DNA of 62,069 nt from Halolactibacillus alkaliphilus (GCF_900115465.1 NZ_FOWN01000016.1:1-62069); one strand, 5' to 3'; shown: positions 34,083-43,081, counted from the stretch's first letter. Numbers and translations are program-made. The notes: generated by a model not told the origin, from the sequence alone.

Positions 34083-34622
34083 ATGCATACAGACCCGAGA
34101 ATTGTTAGGACAAGAAAAAGTATTATAGATGCACTACTCGCTTTAATGGTAGACAGGGAAATTGAAAAAATTACGGTGAAAGATATTACAATAAAGGCAG
34201 GCGTTAATCGTGCCACTTTCTATCATCATTTTAAAGATAAACAGGCACTCTTATCGTATACGATAGAAGAAAGACTCATTCGCTATGTATTGTTGCCATT
34301 TAGCAAAGCGGAAACTATAGGCCCGTCAATTATTCGTCACGTATTAGAAGCGATTGTTGAGTTGCATGATTACTTAGAGGGACACTGTCAGCTAAATTTT
34401 TATAATTATAAACTCGAAATTGAAAAAGAAATTAAAGCTGTTCTCGTACATAGCTTTTTGCCCCTCGTAGTAAAGTCGAAGAATACCATATCTGAACCGA
34501 TGGCGAAAGTGTATACCTATAAACTTGTGGGTGGAATTTATAGTAGTGCAGTTGCGATTAGGCAAGTAAATCAACAGCGAAGTGATTTAATATCTTATGC
34601 TATTGATGAACTTCTGAAATAA
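34083..34622 (+). CDS. TetR family regulator next to heliorhodopsin
   Basis: A 179-residue regulator. The helix-turn-helix near residues 7-52 reads VRTRKSIIDALLALMVDREI, then TIKAGVNRATFYHHFKDKQA. The C-terminal ligand domain is of the TetR_C type with LVGGIYSSAVAI near the end. It is divergent from azoR (219-base gap) and followed after 74 bases by the heliorhodopsin gene on the same strand. It may control both. The ligand is unknown; redox-active small molecules or quinones are plausible because of azoR. Start behind AGAGGAGA. Confidence 0.9.
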   Translation: MHTDPRIVRTRKSIIDALLALMVDREIEKITVKDITIKAGVNRATFYHHFKDKQALLSYTIEERLIRYVLLPFSKAETIGPSIIRHVLEAIVELHDYLEGHCQLNFYNYKLEIEKEIKAVLVHSFLPLVVKSKNTISEPMAKVYTYKLVGGIYSSAVAIRQVNQQRSDLISYAIDELLK

Positions 34623-34637
34623 ACGCGTATTTTTTTT

Positions 34638-34664
34638 GTTTAAGCGCCTACTTCTTAAGGGAAT
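34638..34664 (+). promoter_or_regulatory. Candidate sigma-B promoter before heliorhodopsin
   Basis: GTTTAA (34638-34643), 15 bases, GGGAAT (34659-34664). This fits the general-stress sigma-B pattern GTTTAA-N12-15-GGGWAT, and puts the transcript start just ahead of AAAGGAGG. The spacer is at the long end of the accepted range. Confidence 0.45.
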
Positions 34665-34696
34665 AGATAATTAGAAATAAAAAGGAGGCAACAAAC

Positions 34697-35485
34697 ATGA
34701 ATGAACGATTTGATAAGTTACGGCGTTTTAATTTAATTATGGGTGGGTTTCACTTTATTCAAGCGATTATTATGCTATTCCTTGCGACATCTGTTATTCA
34801 AACCATTTCCGAATTTAGTCCGACAATCACGCAATTTTATTTATCTTTTAATCCGGAAACGCAATCACTTGAACTTGCACAGGATCAGTTGTTTGATTTA
34901 CCTTTTGGTATTTTAGTTAGTTCATTCTTATTTATTTCGGCATTGGCTCATTTTATTATCGCGTTACCTAAAAAGACGAATGCTATTTATAATCGAGATT
35001 TAAAGAGAGGGATTAATCAATTTAGATGGTTTGAATACGCACTTAGCTCGTCCATTATGATTGTGTTAATTTCAACGCTATTTGGAATACATGATATTGC
35101 ATCACTTATTCTTATTTTTATAGTAAATGCAACAATGAACTTATTTGGTCTTGTGATGGAACAATTAAATGAAGGGCGAGATAAACATCATGTTCGCTGG
35201 GGTGCCTTTGTATGGGGTTCAATTGCTGGTATTGCTCCGTGGATTGCTATTTTTCTCTACATGTTTGGTACAGGTAACTTTGATATGGTCCCGTGGTTTG
35301 TATGGGCAATTGTTGTCACGTACTTCGTTGCTTTTAATACATTCCCGGTGAATATGATTTTGCAATATAAAAAGGTTGGTAAGTGGAAAGATTATTTATA
35401 TGGTGAACGGGTCTATATTATCTTAAGTCTTGTAGCTAAAACTATCCTCGCTTGGCTTGTGCTATTTGGTGCGATGCAGCCATAA
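34697..35485 (+). CDS. Heliorhodopsin (type-3 rhodopsin)
   Basis: A 262-residue protein with seven hydrophobic helices. Helix 3 carries FRWFEYALSSSIMIVLIS, the strongest heliorhodopsin signature, with Glu113 as the Schiff-base counterion. Helix 7 carries VYIILSLVAKTILAW, where Lys248 would bind retinal. Polar histidines His19 and His85 match the inner histidines known in the reference protein 48C12. The N-terminus is short and basic, consistent with the inverted topology (N-terminus inside) of this family. Heliorhodopsins bind all-trans retinal, have slow photocycles and do not pump ions in most tested cases; a sensory role is suspected. No retinal or carotenoid synthesis gene is in this window. 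ATG follows AAAGGAGG; a terminator follows. Confidence 0.94.
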   Translation: MNERFDKLRRFNLIMGGFHFIQAIIMLFLATSVIQTISEFSPTITQFYLSFNPETQSLELAQDQLFDLPFGILVSSFLFISALAHFIIALPKKTNAIYNRDLKRGINQFRWFEYALSSSIMIVLISTLFGIHDIASLILIFIVNATMNLFGLVMEQLNEGRDKHHVRWGAFVWGSIAGIAPWIAIFLYMFGTGNFDMVPWFVWAIVVTYFVAFNTFPVNMILQYKKVGKWKDYLYGERVYIILSLVAKTILAWLVLFGAMQP

Positions 35486-35516
35486 CCAATCATGAAAATA
35501 AATAGGTGTAAATTAT

Positions 35517-35557
35517 TCTCCCCTTGTGTTTAAGCAGTTCACGAGGGGATTTTCATT
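35517..35557 (+). terminator. Terminator of heliorhodopsin gene
   Basis: TCCCCTTGTG (35519-35528) pairs with CACGAGGGGA (35540-35549), followed by TTTTCATTTT. Confidence 0.85.
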
Positions 35558-35615
35558 TTAATATAAAGCAGGATCAACTCTTTATACAGCTCGTAAGTGC
35601 GTGAAACGATTAATT

Positions 35616-36512
35616 TCAAAGTTTATTCATTAAGTGTTTAGCAACGCGGGTGTAGTCGTCACGATCTAGACCTGGCGCAAAGAACTCAGGCAAGCTGTCT
35701 AAATCAGGCATCTTTCCTCCAATAGGTGTGCCCTTTTTTACGATTAATGATGCATTTGTTTCTGGGTGTGTGCCAGTAAAAATTGTTTCAATGCCTAAGT
35801 AATCACCGACGTCATTCCAATTATAAAGTACGTTACCGAGTCCTTGGTCTTCAAACTTTTTCGCCGTATCAAACTTTTTATTTGACACATCTGGAATTGG
35901 CAGTAGCTTTCCTAGAGATACACCGGTTAACGATTCAATTGCTTTTTGGTAAGCTACGACATGCGTCCCTCCCCTTACTAATAAGTAACCAATCATTTCC
36001 CTTGCAGTTGGGTGGTCAGTCATTTCATAGACACGCATTTTATGTGTCCTTGCACCAATCTCTAAAAAGAAATTGTGTAGGAGATCGAGAACAAGATTAC
36101 CGCTTGAAAAAACATTATCACCGGTCCAACTATTCCCCGTGGCATCGATTGGTAAAGAAGTATTGGCTGAATGAATAAAATGTTTCGGGTGTGGGAATGC
36201 CACAGCTCCTCTTAATGCGGTATCATTAACATCAAACGGGACGTCTGATACGTCTTTAAATAATAGATTAATGGTATGGCTGACAAGCTCGACATGACCG
36301 AGTTCTTCAGCTGTAATACTTGAAACTAAATCATAGTAAGGTTTTAATTTTTTTCGCTCTCTAAAGTTAAATGATTGAAATAAATAGTTGTTTAGTGTGG
36401 AAAGTTCACCGAATTTCCCTCCTAATAGTTCTTGTACGACCAAAGCCGCCTTCTTGTCACCATAGTCAGGCTCAGGTAAATCAATTAACAGTTTATTTGT
36501 TCGTTGAAACAT
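35616..36512 (-). CDS. Manganese catalase
   Basis: A 298-residue ferritin-like four-helix protein. Di-manganese ligands are visible as Glu36 (GKFGELSTLN), Glu70 and His73 (ITAEELGHVE), and the second pair in NFFLEIGARTHKMRVYEM and GGTHVVAYQK. This is the heme-free catalase that removes hydrogen peroxide, useful to bacteria that make no heme. The C-terminal MPDLDSLPEFFAPG is typical of the Bacillota forms. Convergent with the heliorhodopsin gene. Its promoter is overlapped by a 30-base dyad (36555-36584). ATG behind AAGGAGGCG. Confidence 0.95.
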   Translation of the reverse strand: MFQRTNKLLIDLPEPDYGDKKAALVVQELLGGKFGELSTLNNYLFQSFNFRERKKLKPYYDLVSSITAEELGHVELVSHTINLLFKDVSDVPFDVNDTALRGAVAFPHPKHFIHSANTSLPIDATGNSWTGDNVFSSGNLVLDLLHNFFLEIGARTHKMRVYEMTDHPTAREMIGYLLVRGGTHVVAYQKAIESLTGVSLGKLLPIPDVSNKKFDTAKKFEDQGLGNVLYNWNDVGDYLGIETIFTGTHPETNASLIVKKGTPIGGKMPDLDSLPEFFAPGLDRDDYTRVAKHLMNKL

Positions 36513-36554
36513 ATTTCGTTACGCCTCCTTCTAAGCTTATATCTAAGGGGCTTA

Positions 36555-36584
36555 TTGTATACTTCTTTACTAAAGGGTATACAA
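36555..36584 (-). promoter_or_regulatory. 30-base dyad over the manganese catalase promoter
   Basis: On the minus strand TTGTAT (-35), 17 bases and TATACA (-10) form a promoter for the catalase gene. The same bases make a long palindrome: TTGTATAC...GTATACAA arms with CTTTA/TAAAG inside. It does not match the PerR box. A divergent patatin gene starts 146 bases away, so the site could serve both. Confidence 0.55.
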
Positions 36585-36729
36585 GTTATGACCCAAGTAG
36601 TTATAGTATATGTAAGGAGCGGGACTTTTGTGCGAAAATTTAGAAAGTCATCGCTAAGATGCGTCGAGTTTGTTATAATTGGAAATTAGTAGAAGTGCAT
36701 TTATAAAATATAAAGAGGATGTGTAGCGA

Positions 36730-37599
36730 TTGAAGCAAACAAGCCTAGTATTAGAAGGTGGCGGCATGCGCGGTGTATTTAGTTCTGGCGTACTTGATTA
36801 TATGATGACCGAAGATTTATACTTCCCGTATGTGATTGGTGTCTCAGCAGGTGCATGTAATGCCTTAAGTTATTTGTCTCGACAACCAGATAGGAGTCGG
36901 TACATCAATGTGAATTTTGCTAATGATTCCCGCTATATTAATATGGGAAATGTCTTTAAAGGCAAAGGCATGTTTAATATGGACTTCTTATTCAACGAAA
37001 TTGCTAATGAACTCGTGCCATTTGATTTTAAAACATTTCATGATATTGATGAGCGTTTTGTTATCCCGACAACGGACTGTGAGACGGGTGATGTCCGTTA
37101 CTTTGATAATAGACAAGAAGCGGATGTATTTACGGCTGTTCAGGCATCTAGTAGCTTGCCATTAGTTGGTGTACCAGTGAAATTAGCCGGTTACACATTA
37201 TTAGATGGGGGCATAGCCGATCCAATCCCTATACAAAAAGCGATTGAAGATGGGTATAAACGCCATGTTGTTGTATTAACACGTCCTAAAGGCTATCGTA
37301 AGAAACCCTTTCGTGCTAAATTAACATCTAAATTGGTATACCGTGAATACCCACAACTCGTTGAAGCCATGTTGAAGCGACATGAAATATATAATCAAAC
37401 ACTTGATCAGTTGGAAGCTTTAGAAGAACAAGGCGATGTATTTATTATTCGTCCAAAGGGGCATGAGCAAGTTAAACGCGCGGAAAAGGATCCGAAAAAA
37501 TTAAATATGTTGCACGAAGCAGGTGTGGCGGCTGCTAAACATCAGACGCCTTTATTAAAAGATTGGTTAACGCATTCTCTGCCAGTCAAAGTATATTAA
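36730..37599 (+). CDS. Patatin-like phospholipase
   Basis: A 289-residue patatin-family hydrolase. The oxyanion loop is LEGGGMRGVFSSGVLDY, the nucleophile serine is in IGVSAGACN (near residue 41), and the dyad aspartate is in LLDGGIADPIP near residue 160. The family cleaves acyl chains from phospholipids or related lipids. The start is TTG 36730 with AGAGGA upstream; no in-frame ATG lies nearby. No signal peptide. The next gene, a membrane M50-like peptidase, starts 19 bases after, suggesting a shared transcript. Confidence 0.9.
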   Translation: MKQTSLVLEGGGMRGVFSSGVLDYMMTEDLYFPYVIGVSAGACNALSYLSRQPDRSRYINVNFANDSRYINMGNVFKGKGMFNMDFLFNEIANELVPFDFKTFHDIDERFVIPTTDCETGDVRYFDNRQEADVFTAVQASSSLPLVGVPVKLAGYTLLDGGIADPIPIQKAIEDGYKRHVVVLTRPKGYRKKPFRAKLTSKLVYREYPQLVEAMLKRHEIYNQTLDQLEALEEQGDVFIIRPKGHEQVKRAEKDPKKLNMLHEAGVAAAKHQTPLLKDWLTHSLPVKVY

Positions 37600-37617
37600 A
37601 CTCGGTTGAGGTGACCT

Positions 37618-38718
37618 ATGAAAAAACAATGGTTTAAATATATAGTTTTTTACGGTGTGTGTATTCTTATCGGTATCGGTTTGGGGCTTTATGCAGGCTT
37701 TGGCAATCCTTTTTACGGTCCTATGTTAGAACAACTAACTTTTATGAACTTCATACTTTTTTACTTATTTTTACTTATTTCTTTATTTTTAGTTATTAAT
37801 ATTCATGAAGCTGGTCACTTTGTGACGGGTAAATTAATTGGTATGCGTCTACTTATCTACCGCATCGGGTTTTTAGAATGGAAGAAAGTTAATGGAAAGT
37901 TATCGGTTGACTATGTGAAAAATAATGGTTACAGCGGTCTTTGTGCAATGTCGCCACCAGAGGATTCTGTGGTGACAAAGTGGCAATACAGCTTCTTTTT
38001 TGCTGGCGGCATTTTATTTAACTTATTTTCTGCTGTTTTTGCTTATCTTATAATGTCATACTCAACAGGAAATACACGTTTCTTTTTTGGAGTGTTTACT
38101 ATTATTTCGGGACTTATTGTTGTTATGAACAGCTATCCCTTTAAAACGTCATCTAATATGTATTCCGATGGGGCATATATTCTAGGCTTAATGCGTGACA
38201 AAAAAGAAATTATAGATAAAATTGAGGTTGTTAATTTTGCTAATCAAATAATGGCTGGAACGCGTCCAAAAGCGCTTGATTTTAATGGATTAAATGATAA
38301 TGAGGATATAACCCTCCTTGTATTAAAACATTATCATGCACTAGATTGTTTTGATATGCACTTACTCGAGCAGACAACAGAAGCGTTAGAATTACGGTTA
38401 TCGGACTGTGATCCACTGACACTGACCAGTGTACAATATGAGCTTGTTGTCGCGGGTATTCTATTGATGGATAACGAGCGGGTCGAACGAATACGACCGC
38501 TTTTAAAAAGATTGGACAAGGATAAGGATGCAAATGGCCACCGGGTAAAAGCGTTTCTTGCCTATTATGATCAAAATGATGAAAAAGCAAGAGATCATAT
38601 TGATGAAGCGAGACGTGTCCTTCCTTACTACCCTAGTATAGGGCAGCAGCAAATGGAACAGACATTACTTAACTATCTGGAAAGTGAATTAGAAGAAGAA
38701 AAAGCAAACATAAACTGA
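37618..38718 (+). CDS. M50-like membrane metalloprotease
   Basis: A 366-residue protein with several TM segments in the first 200 residues and a soluble C-terminal part. The zinc motif HEAGH lies in TM2 (NIHEAGHFVTGKLIG, near residue 61). A second site of the S2P type, with the Asp ligand, fits MNSYPFKTSSNMYSDGAYI near residue 170. This is the site-2-protease layout without an evident PDZ domain. The C-terminal 170 residues look helical and repeat-like (possible TPR). Targets unknown; its partner could be an anti-sigma factor or exported peptide. Downstream of the patatin gene, same strand. Confidence 0.75.
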   Translation: MKKQWFKYIVFYGVCILIGIGLGLYAGFGNPFYGPMLEQLTFMNFILFYLFLLISLFLVINIHEAGHFVTGKLIGMRLLIYRIGFLEWKKVNGKLSVDYVKNNGYSGLCAMSPPEDSVVTKWQYSFFFAGGILFNLFSAVFAYLIMSYSTGNTRFFFGVFTIISGLIVVMNSYPFKTSSNMYSDGAYILGLMRDKKEIIDKIEVVNFANQIMAGTRPKALDFNGLNDNEDITLLVLKHYHALDCFDMHLLEQTTEALELRLSDCDPLTLTSVQYELVVAGILLMDNERVERIRPLLKRLDKDKDANGHRVKAFLAYYDQNDEKARDHIDEARRVLPYYPSIGQQQMEQTLLNYLESELEEEKANIN

Positions 38719-38934
38719 AGATGCTTTTTTACTTGTTTCATAACTGACGGGGTATTACCGTTTTTTGAAAAACTATACATGATTATTTTAAAAAAACAGT
38801 CACTTTGGGCTGTTTTTTTCATGTTCATTTGTGTTAATACGTATTTTGCTCTTAGTTTAATCATATTTATTGACAAAAGTCGTGTAAAACGTAATAATAG
38901 ATAGCATGCTATGTATTAGTGAGGAGGGTTTCAT

Positions 38935-39378
38935 TTGCCGGAAGATTTAATTCTTTACATACGTTTTGTTTATTTTGCGCTTGAAAAGGAGAAAAATCAC
39001 TATTTTGAACAGCATAATCTCACATCTTCTCAAGGCGATATTTTATTGTTTCTTGGTGGGGCTCATTACCATAAGGTAGAGGTGAATCAAAAGAATATTG
39101 AAGAACATTTTCATTTGACAAATCCAACGGTAACAGGTCTATTGAAACGTTTAGAAGAAAAGGGCTTTATTGGACGGAGAAAAAGTGAGGTAGATGGGAG
39201 ACACAAACTTATTAATTTGACAGACCAAAGCATGCGAGTGCTTGAAGACTTTCAAACGCATAAAAAAAAGATTGACCAAAAATTACTTCGAGGTATTGAT
39301 GAGGAAGAAGAACAAGCCATTCTAGTGCATATGAAAAAGTTGTTAAGTAATTTAGATCCAGAGCACAGACATTGTTAA
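38935..39378 (+). CDS. MarR family regulator of the ABC exporter
   Basis: A 147-residue winged-helix regulator. The start is TTG 38935 behind GAGGAGGG. The recognition part is EEHFHLTNPTVTGLLKRLEE, and the wing is GFIGRRKSEVDGRHKLINLT with the conserved D-GR. It is followed after about 19 bases by two ABC exporter genes on the same strand. This arrangement is standard for local repressors that are released by a drug or other exported compound. Confidence 0.9.
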   Translation: MPEDLILYIRFVYFALEKEKNHYFEQHNLTSSQGDILLFLGGAHYHKVEVNQKNIEEHFHLTNPTVTGLLKRLEEKGFIGRRKSEVDGRHKLINLTDQSMRVLEDFQTHKKKIDQKLLRGIDEEEEQAILVHMKKLLSNLDPEHRHC

Positions 39379-39397
39379 CATGATGGGAGGAAAAGCA

Positions 39398-41137
39398 ATG
39401 ATTAAGAAATTACTGCCTTTTTTAGGTGAATATAAAAAGGCGACCATTTTGACGCCGGTTATGGTTGTATTTGAAGTCATTTTAGAACTGATGATACCAT
39501 TACTTATGGCGCAAATTGTAGACTATGGTATCCAGGGAGAAGGAGGTATGCGTTATACCATCCAGATGGGGTTACTCATGATTTTAATGGCTGTTGTGGC
39601 ACTTGTTTTCGGTGCGCTTAGTGGCAAGTATGCGGCAGAGGCTGGTATGGGGTTTGCAAAAAATATCCGCTCGGGTCTGTTTGAAAAGATTCAAGGGTAT
39701 TCATTTGCGAATGTTGATAAGTTTTCTACTGCCTCACTTGTCACGCGTTTGACAACAGACGTAACAAATACACAAAATGCCTTTATGATGATCATTCGTA
39801 TGGCTATTCGTGCACCTATTATGCTTGTTGGGGCTACGATTATGGCGGTATCGATCAATCCAAGATTATCTATGATATTTTTGATTTCGATACCGGTCTT
39901 GTCTCTAACATTGTTCTTTATTGGTAAGAATGCACACCCACGTTTTCTAGCGATGCTTGAGAAATATGATGGGCTTAATGAAAAAGTTCAAGACTTTATC
40001 GTGAATATTCGTGTAGTTAAAGCATTTGTAAGAGAGGACCATGAAGAAACGCGTTTCTTAGAAAGTGCTGAACAAGTGAGAGATGCTCAGCTTAATGCAG
40101 AAAAACTAGTTATATTAACTATGCCTATTATGCAACTAACCATTTATGCAAGTGTCGTAGCCATTCTATGGTTTGGTGGTAATATGGTTATTGATGGGAC
40201 GTTTAATATTGGACAAATGTCGAGTTTTATCATGTATATTATGCAAGTACTTATTTCTCTGATGATGATTTCCATGATTTTCATTATGATTATTATTTCT
40301 CGTGCCTCATTTTCAAGAATTATTGAAGGGCTTGAAGAAAAATCAACGCTTGATGACGACGGTGCAGATGCGGACTTAAAATTACAGGATGGTTCGATCG
40401 TCTTTAATGATGTTTCATTTAGTTATACGAACGATCCAAATAATGTAGTGCTTCGTAACATTAATTTATCGATTCAATCAGGAGAAACCATTGGTATTAT
40501 AGGTGGAACAGGTTCATCTAAGACGACGCTTGTCCAATTAATTCCGCGCCTTTATGATGTGTTAACTGGTGAGGTGCTAGTGGGTGGACACAATGTCAAA
40601 GAGTATGCGCTCAAAACCTTACGTGATGACGTAGCCATGGTGCTGCAAAATAATGTGTTATTCTCAGGTACAATTAAAGATAACCTCAAATGGGGAAATG
40701 AAGCGGCTACTGATGAAGAAGTGATACAAGCAGCAAAAGCAGCCCAAGCCCATGACTTTATTGAGTCATTTCCTAAAGGGTATGATACTGACCTTGGCCA
40801 AGGCGGGGTAAATGTATCAGGGGGTCAAAAACAGCGCTTGACCATTGCACGTGCTCTTCTTAAAAATCCAAAAGTGGTCATATTAGATGACTCGACAAGC
40901 GCCGTAGACACGGCGACAGATGCAAAAATTAGAGCGGTATTTAGAGAAACCTTTAGTGAAGTAACAACGCTAATTATTGCACAGCGCATCAGTTCGATTT
41001 CAGATGCGGACCGTATTATCGTCCTAGATGATGGTCAAGTTAAAGGCTTTGATACGCATGAGAACTTAATGGAGACGAGCGATATTTATCGTGAGATATA
41101 TCAATCTCAGAGTAAAGGAGTGAGTATTGATGGCTAA
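39398..41137 (+). CDS. Heterodimeric ABC exporter, subunit 1 (degenerate site)
   Basis: 579 residues from ATG 39398 (GGGAGG upstream). An N-terminal six-TM domain (about 1-310) is followed by an ATPase domain. Walker A reads GGTGSSKTTLV, with Ser in place of the usual glycine before lysine. The signature is VSGGQKQRL. Walker B ends VVILDDSTSAVD, with Asp where the catalytic Glu should be. This is the hallmark of the non-catalytic partner in heterodimeric BmrC/LmrC-type drug exporters. Its end overlaps the next gene by eight bases. Confidence 0.92.
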   Translation: MIKKLLPFLGEYKKATILTPVMVVFEVILELMIPLLMAQIVDYGIQGEGGMRYTIQMGLLMILMAVVALVFGALSGKYAAEAGMGFAKNIRSGLFEKIQGYSFANVDKFSTASLVTRLTTDVTNTQNAFMMIIRMAIRAPIMLVGATIMAVSINPRLSMIFLISIPVLSLTLFFIGKNAHPRFLAMLEKYDGLNEKVQDFIVNIRVVKAFVREDHEETRFLESAEQVRDAQLNAEKLVILTMPIMQLTIYASVVAILWFGGNMVIDGTFNIGQMSSFIMYIMQVLISLMMISMIFIMIIISRASFSRIIEGLEEKSTLDDDGADADLKLQDGSIVFNDVSFSYTNDPNNVVLRNINLSIQSGETIGIIGGTGSSKTTLVQLIPRLYDVLTGEVLVGGHNVKEYALKTLRDDVAMVLQNNVLFSGTIKDNLKWGNEAATDEEVIQAAKAAQAHDFIESFPKGYDTDLGQGGVNVSGGQKQRLTIARALLKNPKVVILDDSTSAVDTATDAKIRAVFRETFSEVTTLIIAQRISSISDADRIIVLDDGQVKGFDTHENLMETSDIYREIYQSQSKGVSIDG

Positions 41138-43025
41138 AGCTAAACCTATTACAGGCCCAATGGGTGGACCCAAAGGGATGGGTAAACCAACCAATGTGAC
41201 GGCTACTTTAAAGAGAGTCGCAGAATATATGAAAGAAGATAAATGGGTGTTTCTTCTCGTTTTTATTGCGATTGTTACAAGTGCTTTGAGCAATGTCATT
41301 GGGATCTCATACTTGCAAACGATCATTGATAATTACTTAACACCACTTATGGAAGAACAATCATCAGAACTCATGCAAGGCTTTGTGATGGTGATTGGAA
41401 CAGTGGCTATTGTTTATTTGGTTGGGGCAATCTCAACGTATATTTTTAATCGTTTGATGGTTGGTATTTCAACGCGGACATTGTATAAAATCCGTGTGGA
41501 CTTGTTTCAGAAGTTAGAGAAGCTTCCGTTAAAATATTACGATACGCATACGCATGGGGATTCTATGAGTCTTTTTACAAATGATATTGATACACTTAGA
41601 CAAGTGCTATCAAATTCAATTACAGGTGTAATCAACTCATTGATTACGGTTGTCGGCGTTTTTGTTATGATGCTTTATTTTAGTTGGCAACTAACGATTC
41701 TTGTTGTCTTGATGCTTCTGTTAATGTTGTATGCTGTCAAGGAAATTGGTGGTCGAAGTGCGAACTTCTTTGTTAAACAGCAACAAGAAATTGGTGACGT
41801 GAACGGTTATATTGAAGAGATGATTGAAGGACAGAAAGTGATTAAAGTCTTTTCAAGACAAGAAAAAGTACATGAAGAGTTTGATGTTTTAAATGAAGCC
41901 TTAAGAAAAAGTGCGACTAAAGCTAATACCTTTGCCAATATATTAATGCCGGTGATGGGAAACTTATCGTATATCCTTTATTCAGTAACGGCTATGGTTG
42001 GTGGGTTACTTGCTATTCAAGAAATATTAACATTAGGTACAGTTGTTGCTTTCTTGCAATTCACACGAACATTCTCACAACCTATCACGCAAGTATCACA
42101 GCAAATTAATGCTGTATTAACCGGTCTTGCTGGGGCAGAACGGGTTTTTACAGTCATTGATGAAAAACCTGAATTTGATGAAGGTACTATAGAGATGGTC
42201 CCTGTTACGATAAATGATGATGGATCGTTAACGGAAGTAACGGAGCGAACAGGGGAATTCGCTTGGAAAGATAGAGACGTATTAACTCATGTACGTGGAA
42301 GTGTGGTCTTTGATGATGTCGTCTTTGGCTATGAAGAAGATAAAACGGTCTTAAATGGGATTTCTCTATATGCAAAACCAGGTCAAAAAATTGCATTTGT
42401 TGGCTCAACAGGGGCAGGGAAAACAACGATAACGAATTTAATTAATCGTTTTTATGATGTGCCTGGTGGAAAAATCACTGTAGATGGTATTGAAATTAAT
42501 CGTATTAAAAAGCCGGATTTGAGGCGATCACTTTCTATGGTTTTACAAGATACGCATCTATTTACTGGAACAGTGATGGAGAATATTCGCTATGGTCGAT
42601 TAGATGCAACGGATGATGAGGTGATAGAAGCAGCGAAACTTGCGAATGCGGATACGTTTATTAAACATCTAAAAGATGGCTATCAAACCGAGCTGAAGTC
42701 CGATGGTAATAGCCTATCACAAGGCCAAAGACAATTATTAGCGATTGCCAGAGCTGCTGTTGCTAAAACACCAGTACTCATCTTAGATGAAGCGACATCA
42801 TCAATAGATACGCGGACAGAGGCATTGATTCAAAAAGGAATGGATCGTTTAATGGAAGGTAAAACATCGTTTATAATTGCTCACCGCCTATCGACGGTAC
42901 GCTCAAGTGATGCGATCATGGTGTTGGAACAAGGTGAGATTATCGAACGAGGAAATCATGAACAGCTTATTGAACAAAAAGGAAAATATTATCAACTATC
43001 AGCAGGATTGTTTGAGTTAACGTGA
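41130..43025 (+). CDS. Heterodimeric ABC exporter, subunit 2 (catalytic)
   Basis: 631 residues from ATG 41130 (AAAGGAG upstream). Six TM segments in about residues 30-330, then the ATPase domain. Walker A STGAGKTTITN, signature LSQGQRQLLAIARA and Walker B VLILDEATSSID with catalytic Glu are intact. An insertion of about 35 residues near residues 345-385 (NDDGSLTEVTERTGEF and following), before the ATPase, is common in this subunit. Pairs with the previous gene. A perfect 15-base terminator follows. Exported compound unknown. Confidence 0.92.
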   Translation: MAKAKPITGPMGGPKGMGKPTNVTATLKRVAEYMKEDKWVFLLVFIAIVTSALSNVIGISYLQTIIDNYLTPLMEEQSSELMQGFVMVIGTVAIVYLVGAISTYIFNRLMVGISTRTLYKIRVDLFQKLEKLPLKYYDTHTHGDSMSLFTNDIDTLRQVLSNSITGVINSLITVVGVFVMMLYFSWQLTILVVLMLLLMLYAVKEIGGRSANFFVKQQQEIGDVNGYIEEMIEGQKVIKVFSRQEKVHEEFDVLNEALRKSATKANTFANILMPVMGNLSYILYSVTAMVGGLLAIQEILTLGTVVAFLQFTRTFSQPITQVSQQINAVLTGLAGAERVFTVIDEKPEFDEGTIEMVPVTINDDGSLTEVTERTGEFAWKDRDVLTHVRGSVVFDDVVFGYEEDKTVLNGISLYAKPGQKIAFVGSTGAGKTTITNLINRFYDVPGGKITVDGIEINRIKKPDLRRSLSMVLQDTHLFTGTVMENIRYGRLDATDDEVIEAAKLANADTFIKHLKDGYQTELKSDGNSLSQGQRQLLAIARAAVAKTPVLILDEATSSIDTRTEALIQKGMDRLMEGKTSFIIAHRLSTVRSSDAIMVLEQGEIIERGNHEQLIEQKGKYYQLSAGLFELT

Positions 43026-43048
43026 AAATCACTATTGAAGGTTATATA

Positions 43049-43081
43049 AAATCCCCGTCGATGTTTCATCGACGGGGATTT
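43049..43081. terminator. Terminator after ABC exporter operon
   Basis: Perfect 15-base stem (43049-43063 with 43067-43081) closed by TTT; serves the exporter and the convergent MFS gene. Confidence 0.88.
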
